This document shows positions 41,477-51,088 of a stretch of DNA of 64,000 nucleotides, one piece after another. A program made the position numbers and the translations under genes. The notes beneath the pieces were generated by a model. It had not been told where the DNA came from and made no database searches. It was given only the letters and a program-made list of their open reading frames with translations. The DNA is from an uncultured Muribaculaceae bacterium (GTDB lineage: Bacteria; Bacteroidota; Bacteroidia; Bacteroidales; Muribaculaceae): assembly GCA_934675575.1 (NCBI GenBank), contig CAKUQQ010000001.1, positions 186,001 through 250,000 on the forward strand, in the 5' to 3' direction. Every line of letters starts with the position of its first letter. Position 1 is the first letter of the stretch.

Positions 41477-42511
41477 TTAAGCCAGCAGTTGTGGCAAGAA
41501 GCAAGATATCACAAGAACCACGATGCCAAGCACCAGCACGGCTATCGTCTTGGAGCTGCAGCCTTTCCACTCTTTGAGAATGAGACCCCACACGTTGCTG
41601 AACACAACGTTGAGAGCCATAAGAATGCAGAACGAGAGCGAGAGCAGTGTGGGCGATGACTGCAGGAAGCCCTTGCCGAGCGACAGTCCGAAGAACTGGC
41701 TGTACCACAGCAAGCCTGCAAGCACGCAGCACAACACATTGTTGAGCAGCACGCCACCTTTGCCATAATCGCCCCAAGTCTTGTTCTTTTGGTTTTGATA
41801 CAGGCAGTAGAGCGCGTTGACAACAAATCCGCCCAGAGTCACAAGGAATGTGGCAGGAAGTGTCTTGTACATGTCGGCAGTTTCGGGGAAATTGATATCC
41901 TTGCCGAATTCCAGACCCACATTGAAGCAGCCGCTCATGAAGCCTGCCAAGAGGGCGATAGTGATTCCTTTGGGGAAATTGAAGTCCTTAACGGCCTCTT
42001 TCTTCTCCTCCTCGCTGAGTGAAGCCGACTTCATGCCGCCAGCCACACCTATTATGGCGATACCGATTAGTGTAACCACCACACCGGCTATCACTGCAAA
42101 TGTGAGCGAGTCAAGAGCGTTGAGCTCTGGGAAGAAGATGTTGAGGAGCACAGGGCCCATGATAGTGCCCAGACCGGCACAAGTGCCGAGGGCAACCGAC
42201 TGGCCAAGTGCCACGCCAAGGTAGCGCATAGACAAGCCGAATGTTAAGCCGCCCACGCCCCACAGCGCACCAAACAGGATTGTCATCCACACGTTGAATG
42301 TGGGTGCTTGGGCAAACATCTCACACATGCTCTGGCCTCCGGGCACTGCAAGTTGCATGCCCAGGAAAGGGAACAGCAGATAGGCAAAGATGCCTTGAGT
42401 GAGCCAGAAGCTTTCCCAGCTCCAATCCTTGACCTTGTTGTTGGGCACATAGAAGCTTGATTGGCAGAATGCGCCCACAGCAATGATCAATAAACCAATT
42501 ACGATATCCAT
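41477..42511 (-). CDS. rhaT: L-rhamnose/proton symporter
   Basis: A 344-residue inner-membrane transporter of the drug/metabolite superfamily with ten hydrophobic helices. MDIVIGLLIIAVGAFCQSSFYVPNNKVKDWSWESFW is the typical RhaT N-terminus, and LFGALWGVGGLTFGLSMRYLGVALGQSVALG and the LLAGFMSGCFNVGLEFG segment are conserved. It imports L-rhamnose with a proton. It is the third gene of the rhaB-rhaA-rhaT-rhaD-fucO unit. Confidence 0.95.
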   Translation of the reverse strand: MDIVIGLLIIAVGAFCQSSFYVPNNKVKDWSWESFWLTQGIFAYLLFPFLGMQLAVPGGQSMCEMFAQAPTFNVWMTILFGALWGVGGLTFGLSMRYLGVALGQSVALGTCAGLGTIMGPVLLNIFFPELNALDSLTFAVIAGVVVTLIGIAIIGVAGGMKSASLSEEEKKEAVKDFNFPKGITIALLAGFMSGCFNVGLEFGKDINFPETADMYKTLPATFLVTLGGFVVNALYCLYQNQKNKTWGDYGKGGVLLNNVLCCVLAGLLWYSQFFGLSLGKGFLQSSPTLLSLSFCILMALNVVFSNVWGLILKEWKGCSSKTIAVLVLGIVVLVISCFLPQLLA

Positions 42512-42569
42512 AATTATTATCTATACTTGGTAGTGTGTTAAAAAGTAGCTATGCTAAGCCGCAAGCCAA

Positions 42570-43823
42570 TTAGCCGCGCTTGATAGTCACTTCCTTCTCA
42601 TACTCCTCTACGGCAGCCAGGTAGTCTTCTGCTACGGGCACACCGTTCTTCAGGTTGAAGTAGTCATAAACTGCGCCCAGTGGCAGAGTCTTGGCTTCCT
42701 CAAGCAGAGCAAGGCGTTGGAACAACTTGCCTTCGTCCTCATATTTGCGCAATGTGGCCAGAGGCTCAAGCATAGCGTTCAAGAGGCACTTCTGAGCAGC
42801 GCGAACACCGATGATGTAAGCTCCGATACGGTTGATTGAGGCATCGAAGTAGTCGAGGCCGATGTGAGCACGGTTGAGTGCGCCGGCACGAACGATTTCG
42901 CTGAACAGGTTGCGAGTGTTGTCGTCATACACAGTCACGTGGTCAGAATCCCAGTGCATTGGGCGAGACACGTGGAGCATGAGCTCTGGAACATAGAGCA
43001 AGAGAGCTGAGATGGCGTCAGAAACGTTCTCAGTTGGCTCGTAGTGGCCAGTGTCGAGAGTATAGATTACGTTATTTTGAGCGCAGTAGCCAGTGTAGAA
43101 GTAGTTAGAACCCACAGTGAAGGCCTCAAGTCCGATACCGAACAATTTAGCCTCAAGGCAAGACTTCATGTTAGGAAGTTTCTCGCTCAAAATCTCGTCG
43201 AGAGAGTTCTTCAAGATTTCACGATAGCGATATTTCTCCACAGTGTAGTCCTTAGAACCGTCGTGAATCCAGATGTTCATGATACATGGGTCGTTCTGAT
43301 ATTTACCCATAGCATCGGCGATGCGGCGGCAGCGCTTTGTGTGCTCAATCCAGAAGTCGCGGATTTCTTTGTCAGGGTTGGCAAGTGTGAGGTTGCCGCT
43401 CTTTGGGTGAGAGAAGCTTGTAGAGTTGAAGTCGAGCTTCAAGTCGTTCTCCTTGGCCCATTGCATCCAGCCCTCAAATTGCTCAACACCCACTTGGTCA
43501 CGGTCAACGATTTTGCCGTTGAACTCACCGTAGATTTCGTGGAGGTTCAGACGATATGTACCTGCGAGCAGTGATTTCACTTTCACGATGTCGGCGCGGA
43601 GCTCGTCGATGTTGCGTGCACGGCCAGGATAGTTACCAGTTGACTGGATACCGCCTGAAGCAGCCTCGCCACGCTCAAAGCCAACCACGTCGTCGGCCTG
43701 CCAGCAGTGCAGAGAGATAGGGGTCTTTTCGAGAGTCTCGATTACTTTGTCAGTGTCGATGCCAAATTCGGCATAGCGAGCTTTAGCTTCGGCATAAGCC
43801 TGCTTGATTTGTTCTTCTTTCAT
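42570..43823 (-). CDS. rhaA: L-rhamnose isomerase
   Basis: A 417-residue TIM-barrel metal enzyme that converts L-rhamnose to L-rhamnulose. Motifs: ISLHCWQADDVVGFE, GGIQSTGNYPGRA, LDFNSTSFSHPKS, MNIWIHDGSKD, YTLDTGHYEPTENV and HVSRPMHWDSDHV, holding the metal-binding Glu, Asp and His residues. Length is the family norm. It lies 48 bases after rhaB and 58 before rhaT. Confidence 0.96.
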   Translation of the reverse strand: MKEEQIKQAYAEAKARYAEFGIDTDKVIETLEKTPISLHCWQADDVVGFERGEAASGGIQSTGNYPGRARNIDELRADIVKVKSLLAGTYRLNLHEIYGEFNGKIVDRDQVGVEQFEGWMQWAKENDLKLDFNSTSFSHPKSGNLTLANPDKEIRDFWIEHTKRCRRIADAMGKYQNDPCIMNIWIHDGSKDYTVEKYRYREILKNSLDEILSEKLPNMKSCLEAKLFGIGLEAFTVGSNYFYTGYCAQNNVIYTLDTGHYEPTENVSDAISALLLYVPELMLHVSRPMHWDSDHVTVYDDNTRNLFSEIVRAGALNRAHIGLDYFDASINRIGAYIIGVRAAQKCLLNAMLEPLATLRKYEDEGKLFQRLALLEEAKTLPLGAVYDYFNLKNGVPVAEDYLAAVEEYEKEVTIKRG

Positions 43824-43871
43824 AATTTGTTTTAATTTAGTTATTGCTGATTGATTGTTATTTTCTTCTCT

Positions 43872-45347
43872 TCATTTAGTTATCTCAAGGTATTTCTTGT
43901 AGGCAGCGTCCCATTGCTGTTTGTCGGCTGGCTCAAATTCCTTGAGCTCAAGGCTGTTGGCAATGATTTCGCGCATTTCCCAGATGTCTTTCACCAGACC
44001 GCCGGCCTTGGCTTGTAGCATCACGTTGCCAATGGCTGTGCCTTCTTGTGGACCTGCAAGCACTTTCACACCGCAAGAGTTGGCTGTGAATTGGTCAAGG
44101 AACTCGTTCTTGGAGCCGCCGCCAATGATGTGCAGCACCTCGATTGGGAACGAGGCTATGTTTTGCAGATAAGAGAACACCTGACGGTAGCGCAGAGCCA
44201 GAGAGTCGAAGATGCAGCGGCAGATTTCGCCCACAGTGGTAGGCTTGCCCTCGCCGTGGTCTTCGCAATAGGTCTGGATAGCCTCAATCATAGAGTTTGG
44301 ATTTGCGAAAATCGGGTCATCGGGGTTGATGATATATTTGAATGCCTCGCATGCCATGGCAGCCTCTTGAAGCTCCTTGTGCGATTTTGCGCGCACTTCC
44401 TCTGGCCACTCCTTGCGGCAGCGCTCATAGAGCCACATTCCGCAGATGTTTTTCAAGAAGCGGGTAGTGCCGTCGATGCCGCCCTCGTTGGTGAAGTTGA
44501 GCTCATAGCTCTCCTTGTTGATGATGGCTTCTTGTGTCTCGATGCCCATAAGGCTCCATGTGCCAGAACTGAGATAAGCGAAGTTTTCGTCTTTGGCAGG
44601 CACTGCAGCCACAGCCGAGCCTGTGTCGTGGCCGGCCACTGCAATCACTGGCACTGCGCCGAGTCCGGTGATTTTTTGCACCTCGTCGGTGAGCACGCCA
44701 ATCACTGTGCCTGGGTTGACCATGCGGCCAAACTTGCTGCGGCTCAGGTTGAGGCTTGCAAGCAGCTTCGGGTCGAGTTGCTTTGTGCGTGGGTCAAGAA
44801 GTTGGCTTGTAGAGGCGATTGTGTATTCGCACACCATGTTGCCTGTGAGCATGTAGCTCAAGCAGTCGGGCACAAACAAAATCTTTGCAGCGTTTTTGAG
44901 GGCTGTGTTGTCCTCAAGCTGCATTGCATAGAGCTGGAACAGTGAGTTGAAGTTCATGAACTGAATGCCGGTGATGTCGTAAACCTCCGACTTCTTCACT
45001 TTCTTTTCAAAGTAGCTGTCCATCACGCCGAAGGTGTGAGGGTCGCGATAGGCGAGCGGGTTGCGCAAGATGGCGCCGTCGGCTCCTATGCACACGAAGT
45101 CCACGCCCCATGTGTCAATGCCGATAGAGTCAACTTTGATGCCGCGGTTTGCCACAGCTTTCAAGCCCTTGATGATTTCAAAATACAGGGCATATATGTC
45201 CCAATAGAAATGTCCGTTGGTTTCAATGAGATTATTGTCAAACCTTGTTATTTCTTCGAGTTCAAACTTGCCGTTGTCGAGTGTGCCCAAAATGGTGCGT
45301 CCGCTTGTTGCGCCAAGGTCAACGGCAAAATAATTAACTTTACTCAT
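43872..45347 (-). CDS. rhaB: Rhamnulokinase
   Basis: A 491-residue FGGY-family sugar kinase that phosphorylates L-rhamnulose at C1. VNYFAVDLGATSGRTILG is the first phosphate loop, HFYWDIYALYFEI and SIGIDTWGVDFVCI follow, then GHDTGSAVAAVPA with the catalytic Asp, and HIIGGGSKNEFLDQFTA. I placed the start at 45347 (MSKVNYF); upstream in-frame codons add 19 unconserved residues and reach almost to the GH106 stop. It is the first cytoplasmic enzyme of the operon, 46 bases after the GH106 gene. Confidence 0.95.
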   Translation of the reverse strand: MSKVNYFAVDLGATSGRTILGTLDNGKFELEEITRFDNNLIETNGHFYWDIYALYFEIIKGLKAVANRGIKVDSIGIDTWGVDFVCIGADGAILRNPLAYRDPHTFGVMDSYFEKKVKKSEVYDITGIQFMNFNSLFQLYAMQLEDNTALKNAAKILFVPDCLSYMLTGNMVCEYTIASTSQLLDPRTKQLDPKLLASLNLSRSKFGRMVNPGTVIGVLTDEVQKITGLGAVPVIAVAGHDTGSAVAAVPAKDENFAYLSSGTWSLMGIETQEAIINKESYELNFTNEGGIDGTTRFLKNICGMWLYERCRKEWPEEVRAKSHKELQEAAMACEAFKYIINPDDPIFANPNSMIEAIQTYCEDHGEGKPTTVGEICRCIFDSLALRYRQVFSYLQNIASFPIEVLHIIGGGSKNEFLDQFTANSCGVKVLAGPQEGTAIGNVMLQAKAGGLVKDIWEMREIIANSLELKEFEPADKQQWDAAYKKYLEITK

Positions 45348-45393
45348 ATCTTTCAGAATTATTTTTTTAACGTGTAAATATACGATTTTTTTG

Positions 45394-48300
45394 TCATTTC
45401 TCAACTAAAATCTTCACCGGTCCTTGCAATCCTGATGGTTGCAGTGGAGAATTGGCCTTATATGTGCAGTGTGATACGGTGAGTTTGGCATTTTTCGGGT
45501 CAACCTTGTCGCCGATGAGGCGGTTGCAGAAGTTGTTGGCCACATCTATCTCGATGGTGTTCTTGCCTGCCTTCACGGCGCTTGTTATGTCGATTGTGTA
45601 TGGAGGAGTCCACACGCCGCCCACATATTTGCCGTTCACTTTCACCTTGCAGATGTTGTTCACCATGCCGAGGTCCACTTCCACCTTCTTGCCTGCAGGC
45701 ACACTGGCCAGTGTGAATGTGTTGGTGTAGATGCCGTGACCGCCCATATATTTGATGTCGGGGTCGCTATACGATGTCCAGTCTTTCAGACCGTCCATAG
45801 TGATATTCTTGCTAAATCCGTAGTTGGTTGTGAGTTGCACGTTCCATTTGCCTTCTGGAGTTGCAGCCTCTTGCATCTGCGGATAGTTGAGGTCGGCGTT
45901 GAGCTCGTTGCTGCTGCTTGTGCCTGGTTTCTTGAACACGATAAATGCGCTCTCAAGTGGTGCAAGGCGCATAGGCACTGATGTAGTTCCGTTGAGTTGA
46001 ACAAACGACTTGAGGTCGCGGATAGAGCCGTCCATTGCGTTCCAAAGCTCTGGAATGCGGCCGTCGGTGCGGAACTGGGCTGTGAAGTCAACAGCCTTGT
46101 TGCTCTGGTTGGCCACGAAATAGATGTCTTGGCCAGCTTTTGTCATGTGGCAATAGAGCACGTCTTTTGCGCTTGCTCCAGCCACGTTGAAGTCGGCCTT
46201 GATGTCAAACAACTCAAACACTTGCTCTATCGAGTATCCGTTGAGCAGATAGCCCTTGCCAATCTTGTTGAATGTTGACTTGGCAGAAGTGTCTGTGCCC
46301 CACATCTCGTCGGCCAGAGCCTTAACCTCTTGGTCGCATTGTGGGTAGTTTTGCAAACTTGGAGAGTGCTCCGGACGTGGACCGAGCACGATGGCGCCGT
46401 TTTCAATGAGTTTCTTGATGGCTTTGAGTGCCTCTGGGCGCATTGTCTTCGACGGTGGAAGCACGAGGAGCTTGTATTTGTTGCCATAAGGCAATGAGAG
46501 CTGGTGGTCGTCGCTTGCAGTGAGGTTGTGTTCAATCACGTCGGCGTTGATGAAGTCATATTGGCAGCCGGCAGGGATTGCTGGCTCCACGAGACCTGTC
46601 ATCACAGGAACGTCCTCGCCGATGAAATATGCCACGTCGGCCACATAGGTGCCTTGCTGGAGCAGCAGGTTGCAGCGCTTCAGATAGGTGGTGAACAGGC
46701 CGAGCTGGTTATACCATGTGTTCTTGCGGTTGAACTCGTTGCCAAACCAAGGAATTATGTCGGGAATCACGTTCTCGTTGCGCTGTGACACATACACGTG
46801 CAGCAGTGAGTTGTTGATACCCTCGGTGAAGAAGAGGTCGCCGCGCTGCTTCATGTTGCGTGGGCTGCGGGCAAACTCTTGGCCTCCTGACGTGAATGAC
46901 TCAGCAGAGATTTTTCCTTTGCCATAGATGTGGCCGGTAGATGATGCAGAGCGGTTCTCTATGTCGCCAAGGCTGCCTTCACTCCAGTATTCACCAGCCA
47001 CCTCGCCACTCTTGCTTCCATACTGCAGGAACTCGCCTGGGAATCCCCAGTGGCCGTAAGACTCAAGCCAAGTGTGCTTGCCGTCTTTTTCAGCAATTTC
47101 ATTCATTGCTCCAATGTTGTCGTAGGCCAGACGGTCGGCAATCATGCGGCGCAGATCCCAAAGAAAACGCTCGCTCTTGTCACCGCTGCCCACCACTGTT
47201 CCGCTATAAGTGAGCAGATATGGAGTGGGGTCGTAGCCAAAGTGACTCTTGAAATATTCAAAGAAGTCGTCGCCAAAGTTCTGGGTGGCAGTTTCATAGC
47301 TGTCGCACACCACTACTTTCCAAGTTTTGCGGTCGGCTGCCGGAATGCGTTTCATCACGGCGCCCATATAGGCGTTGTAGTGCTCTTGCAGAGCCTTGTG
47401 GTTCCAGCGGTCAACCTCAAGTCCTTGTCCATCTTCGGGGAACGAGGGTGAGCAGAGAATGCCTGTTGGAGCCATGTAAGTGCGCACGATTGTCCAGTTG
47501 CCTTCAGGTGCATCCCAAGTGAACTTGTCGCCCTTGAGGTTGGCTGTCAGGTCGAGAATGTCTTTCGGGTCAACCACTTCGTCCTTGCTGTAGTTTTCCT
47601 CGGTGGCCCACTTGTAGTCGTGCCAGTATGGCAGCGGCACTTGGTGCATGCGGGCGAGAACCTTCTCGGAGTAACGGCTCACCATAGGCTCTGCCGACAC
47701 TTGCACGCCGCGCAGTGTGGCTCCCTTGTTCACGCCTGTGAACACGAGGCGAATGTCTTGGCCCTTAACGTCGGCTATACCCTCGGTGATAGGAGCGTAT
47801 GGGTCGTAGCCGGTGTTCTTGTTCATGTTGGTGCGGTTGATGTTGAAAGCCTTTACTTCGCGGTAATTGCCGTTTTCTTTCACTTGCACCGACACGTTGC
47901 ACGAGAGCACGCTGTTGGCGAAAATCTGCACTGAGCGCAGTGTGAAGTCACTGTTGTTTGCCTTTATGTCGAGTGTGGCCTTGTCACCTGTGATTTTTGC
48001 CACGGTCTTGGCGTTGCCGTCGAAGAGGGCATCAACGTTTTCTATTCCGTCGGATGTGTAGCTTGCCGAGGCGTTGTTGAGCAGTGCGTCAGCAAACTTG
48101 TTTTTGTAGGCAAGCACTTTCACGTTGCTCAAGAAGCCTTGTGGGTGGTCGAAAGTAAACGACACTTTGCTGCCGCCTTTCACGTATGCGCGTTGCGAGC
48201 CGAGGTATCTCATTGACTCTTCTGGTTTCACCCATTTGCCGCCCATGTGGCTCCAGCCCGGACCGTTGAATATGCCGATTTCTATGTTTTCTTTGGTAGC

Positions 48301-48615
48301 TGTTTTGAGAGCTGCGTGGAGAATGTCCCACCACTCTTTCGACATGAAGCGCACTTTGCCTCTTGGCACTTCACTCTCTTCAAGACCCTGAATGCCGATG
48401 AATGCACGGTTGATGCCTTGCTCTTTCATCGTTTTAAGGTCATTGATAACTCCTTGCTTGCTGATGTTACCCGAAAGCCAATACCAGTAGCAAGATGTCT
48501 GGACATCGGCCGGCGACTTGAATGTGGATTCAAGCTGGGTTGTCTGGGCATTCAAACCAAGGGCTGACAACCCAAGGATTCCAATGCCAAACGCTGCTTT
48601 TACAATTGTTCTCAT
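45394..48615 (-). CDS. GH106-type alpha-L-rhamnosidase, exported
   Basis: A 1073-residue exported glycosidase with a signal peptide (MRTIVKAAFGIGILGLSALGLNAQ). The N-terminal WYWLSGNISKQGVINDLKTMKEQGINRAFIGI and IGIFNGPGWSHMGGKWVKPEESMRYL segments, the central LESYGHWGFPGEFLQYGSKSGEVAGEYWSEG region, and the C-terminal jelly-roll (VEVDLGMVNNICKVKVNGKYVGGVWTPPYTIDI) fit family GH106, which removes terminal L-rhamnose from pectin (rhamnogalacturonan) or flavonoid glycosides. Position 46 bases before rhaB supports the rhamnose specificity. Confidence 0.88.
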   Translation of the reverse strand: MRTIVKAAFGIGILGLSALGLNAQTTQLESTFKSPADVQTSCYWYWLSGNISKQGVINDLKTMKEQGINRAFIGIQGLEESEVPRGKVRFMSKEWWDILHAALKTATKENIEIGIFNGPGWSHMGGKWVKPEESMRYLGSQRAYVKGGSKVSFTFDHPQGFLSNVKVLAYKNKFADALLNNASASYTSDGIENVDALFDGNAKTVAKITGDKATLDIKANNSDFTLRSVQIFANSVLSCNVSVQVKENGNYREVKAFNINRTNMNKNTGYDPYAPITEGIADVKGQDIRLVFTGVNKGATLRGVQVSAEPMVSRYSEKVLARMHQVPLPYWHDYKWATEENYSKDEVVDPKDILDLTANLKGDKFTWDAPEGNWTIVRTYMAPTGILCSPSFPEDGQGLEVDRWNHKALQEHYNAYMGAVMKRIPAADRKTWKVVVCDSYETATQNFGDDFFEYFKSHFGYDPTPYLLTYSGTVVGSGDKSERFLWDLRRMIADRLAYDNIGAMNEIAEKDGKHTWLESYGHWGFPGEFLQYGSKSGEVAGEYWSEGSLGDIENRSASSTGHIYGKGKISAESFTSGGQEFARSPRNMKQRGDLFFTEGINNSLLHVYVSQRNENVIPDIIPWFGNEFNRKNTWYNQLGLFTTYLKRCNLLLQQGTYVADVAYFIGEDVPVMTGLVEPAIPAGCQYDFINADVIEHNLTASDDHQLSLPYGNKYKLLVLPPSKTMRPEALKAIKKLIENGAIVLGPRPEHSPSLQNYPQCDQEVKALADEMWGTDTSAKSTFNKIGKGYLLNGYSIEQVFELFDIKADFNVAGASAKDVLYCHMTKAGQDIYFVANQSNKAVDFTAQFRTDGRIPELWNAMDGSIRDLKSFVQLNGTTSVPMRLAPLESAFIVFKKPGTSSSNELNADLNYPQMQEAATPEGKWNVQLTTNYGFSKNITMDGLKDWTSYSDPDIKYMGGHGIYTNTFTLASVPAGKKVEVDLGMVNNICKVKVNGKYVGGVWTPPYTIDITSAVKAGKNTIEIDVANNFCNRLIGDKVDPKNAKLTVSHCTYKANSPLQPSGLQGPVKILVEK

Positions 48616-48705
48616 TTGATGTTAAAGTATATTGTTTTTCTTGTTTTTATCCGGCAGGAGCCTGTGGCTCAGTGGCGGAACGTGGGTAGAGGTGTGTTGC
48701 CGCAA

Positions 48706-48720
48706 GGGCAAAGTTTGCCC
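48706..48720. promoter_or_regulatory. Palindrome in the leader of the rhamnose cluster, candidate operator
   Basis: GGGCAAA-G-TTTGCCC is a perfect 7+1+7 palindrome. It lies 91 bases before the GH106 start and 17 bases downstream of a TAAATTTG -7 box. A repressor or activator site is inferred from position and symmetry. Confidence 0.5.
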
Positions 48721-48737
48721 ATTAAGCATTCATTTAG

Positions 48738-48745
48738 CAAATTTA
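48738..48745 (-). promoter_or_regulatory. -7 box of the GH106-rhamnose cluster
   Basis: The reverse complement is TAAATTTG, a consensus match. No clear -33 box, consistent with an activator-dependent promoter. Confidence 0.5.
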
Positions 48746-48859
48746 ATCAATATAGTGGGATTATTTGGTTGTAAAGTGTTAAAATTGTGATTGTGAGTGG
48801 TGGTATTGACGAATTTTTTCCTTAATGTGGCGGTTGTGCCGGCTTGTGGCGTGTCTCCG

Positions 48860-49531
48860 TTATAGCTGCATGCCGGTCATTTGGGCGAGGGTGAATATGG
48901 CTTCACGGCCTTCATTCATTAACAGGTCTATTATGCTGAGCCGTGGGTGGAAACCGCCGTTGCCGTTCCACATTTGGTAGTAAGGCACATCGGCTATTGG
49001 CAGATTGTCGGGTTTCTTTCCGGCTATCTTGCCGCGCAGGTCTATCACGTCGCCGCTTGCGGCCTCCTCGGGGCTCACGGGCCTTGTCTCAAAGCATATT
49101 GGCAAGTCGAGAAATTCGGTTATCATGGTCTGCATCTGGGTGTTGAAGTCGATGAGGCGGTGCTGCTTGCCGTGGAGCACGGCTGCTATGTCGTCGGCGA
49201 CATAGTCGAAATATGGCGACTTCCCGTAGGTCGAGAACAGTGCTCCCCAGTGCAGGTGCCGCCAGTTAGCGTGTTCCGAAATCAGCACGTCGGCCATTGG
49301 CACTGGCAGCGAGTTGGTTGAGCCCACAAGCGGCACAGTGAGTTTTTGCACGCCGTTTGGGCCGTCAACCTCGTAGCGGTGATGGCTGTGACGCAGTGGC
49401 AGATGTGTTTCGACGCTGTCCACAATCACTTTGCTGGCGGTGAGCATGGCAGCATAGCAACGCACGCTTGCCGCGCAGCAGCTGCCCACTATCAGCGCTT
49501 TGCGTTGTGGGTTGAATAGCTGTTCCGCCAT
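48860..49531 (-). CDS. WbqC-like family protein
   Basis: A 223-residue cytoplasmic protein of the WbqC-like family. Evidence is LVGSTNSLPVPMADVLISEHANWRHLHWGALFSTYGKSPYFDYVADDIAAVL, and the C-terminal FHPRLSIIDLLMNEG. WbqC proteins sit in O-antigen clusters of some bacteria, but their role is unknown; in Bacteroidetes they commonly follow signal peptidase I. The ATG at 49531 is one base beyond the lepB stop, so translation is coupled; an upstream frame extension would overlap lepB. Confidence 0.85.
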   Translation of the reverse strand: MAEQLFNPQRKALIVGSCCAASVRCYAAMLTASKVIVDSVETHLPLRHSHHRYEVDGPNGVQKLTVPLVGSTNSLPVPMADVLISEHANWRHLHWGALFSTYGKSPYFDYVADDIAAVLHGKQHRLIDFNTQMQTMITEFLDLPICFETRPVSPEEAASGDVIDLRGKIAGKKPDNLPIADVPYYQMWNGNGGFHPRLSIIDLLMNEGREAIFTLAQMTGMQL

Positions 49532-49532
49532 A

Positions 49533-50975
49533 TCATTTGTCGGGGTTGGCGTCGATAAACATGCGGTTCCAGCGTATCTTGCCGTCAAACAGGCTCTTGT
49601 CTTTGTTGAGCGATATAATCACAAACATGGGTGTGCCCACTATGTGGTCTTCAGGCACAAAGCCCCAGAAGCGAGAGTCGAGCGAGTTGTCGCGGTTGTC
49701 ACCCATCATCCAGTAATAATCCATTTTGAATGTGTAGCTCGATGCCGGCTTGCCGTTGATTAAAATCTGGTTGCCTCGCACCTCAAGGTTGTTGCCCTCA
49801 TAGTTCTTGATGCAGCGCGAGTAGAGCGGCAGGTTTGCCGTGGTCAGTCTCACGGTCATGCCTTTTTTAGGAATTGTGATAGGACCATAGTTGGTGTGTG
49901 TCCAGCCGTAGTTTGCGTCTATTGGATATGTAAACTCTGCCTCGGCGTTGGCTTCCTCCGGGCTGTTAAACCGCCAGCGCTCTATCATGTTGACCCACTT
50001 ATAGGTTTTGAGCTGCTTTATCATGTCGGTAGTGAGCGGCAACACATAGTCTGGGGCGTTGCCGTGACGGTCTTCCACGTTGATTCCAAGCTGGTCATAC
50101 ACGTCGTCGGTGATTTGGGTGCCGTCGGTCTGCACATAGTAGAAGTATTGCACATTCTTGGGTTCGGGCAGCACGCGGCCGTTGATGTAAATTTTGTTGT
50201 CAACTATTTTCAGGGTTTCTCCAGGCAGACCTATGCAACGCTTCACATAGTTGTCGCGGCGGTCAACAGGGCGGTAGATTATGTCGCCATATTTGGCCTT
50301 GTTGCTCCACATCTCGTTGCGGCCCACCTCTTTCACGAGCGTGTAGTAGTCGGGGTTGGGGCAGGCTGTGGCCACGGTGTCGCCGGCCGGGAAGTTAAAC
50401 ACCACTATGTCAAATCGTTCCACATTGCGCACGCCCTTCAGGCGGTGGTATGCAAATTGCGGATTTTCCAAATAACTTTTGCAGCCAAGTATTGGCAGCG
50501 TGTTTTGGGCGAGTGGGAAATGAATTGGCGTTTGCGGCACGCGAGGGCCATACACCATCTTGTTTACCCACAGAAAGTCGCCGGTGAGCAGTGTTTTCTC
50601 AAGCGACGACGACGGTATCTGGTAGTTCTGACCCACAAACACAAACAAGAAATACACGAGCACAAGGGCATAAACAATGGCATCTACCCAGCTCATCACC
50701 GTGCGCACGGCTGCGCTCTTCACATGCTTCCACCACGTCCAGGGCACAAACTGCGTGAGATATATGTCGGCGAGCAGAAGCCATGCCGGCAGCACCCAGG
50801 GGTTGCCGAGCCATATCACCCAAGCCACAAAAATCGCCGACACTATGCCAAAGCGCACCCAGCGTGTTGTCTTCACGCGTGCCAGCCTCTCTTTCAGAGA
50901 GCCGTGTTGCATGGTGTCGGTATTGCTGTTTTCAGCCGTCTTGAAATTATCTTGTTGTGTTGTGTTGTTGTCCAT
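49533..50975 (-). CDS. lepB: Signal peptidase I
   Basis: A 480-residue membrane protease that removes Sec signal peptides. Membrane helices come first (about residues 40-80 and ~115-135), then the catalytic Ser in YQIPSSSLEKTLLTGDFLWVNK, the catalytic Lys in YVKRCIGLPGETLKI, and YWMMGDNRDNSLDSRFWGFVPEDHIVG. The periplasmic part has long insertions, as is usual for Bacteroidetes S26A enzymes. The start is at 50975 (MDNNTTQQ); nine upstream in-frame codons look non-coding. Confidence 0.94.
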   Translation of the reverse strand: MDNNTTQQDNFKTAENSNTDTMQHGSLKERLARVKTTRWVRFGIVSAIFVAWVIWLGNPWVLPAWLLLADIYLTQFVPWTWWKHVKSAAVRTVMSWVDAIVYALVLVYFLFVFVGQNYQIPSSSLEKTLLTGDFLWVNKMVYGPRVPQTPIHFPLAQNTLPILGCKSYLENPQFAYHRLKGVRNVERFDIVVFNFPAGDTVATACPNPDYYTLVKEVGRNEMWSNKAKYGDIIYRPVDRRDNYVKRCIGLPGETLKIVDNKIYINGRVLPEPKNVQYFYYVQTDGTQITDDVYDQLGINVEDRHGNAPDYVLPLTTDMIKQLKTYKWVNMIERWRFNSPEEANAEAEFTYPIDANYGWTHTNYGPITIPKKGMTVRLTTANLPLYSRCIKNYEGNNLEVRGNQILINGKPASSYTFKMDYYWMMGDNRDNSLDSRFWGFVPEDHIVGTPMFVIISLNKDKSLFDGKIRWNRMFIDANPDK

Positions 50976-51088
50976 AATTTTATGAGAAATATTTCTTTGC
51001 AAAAATACTTAAAATAAATGAATACGTTGCATTTTCGCCCAACACCTTGCCCGATTTTAGTTTTATTGTGAAAGTTTTGTAATTTTGC

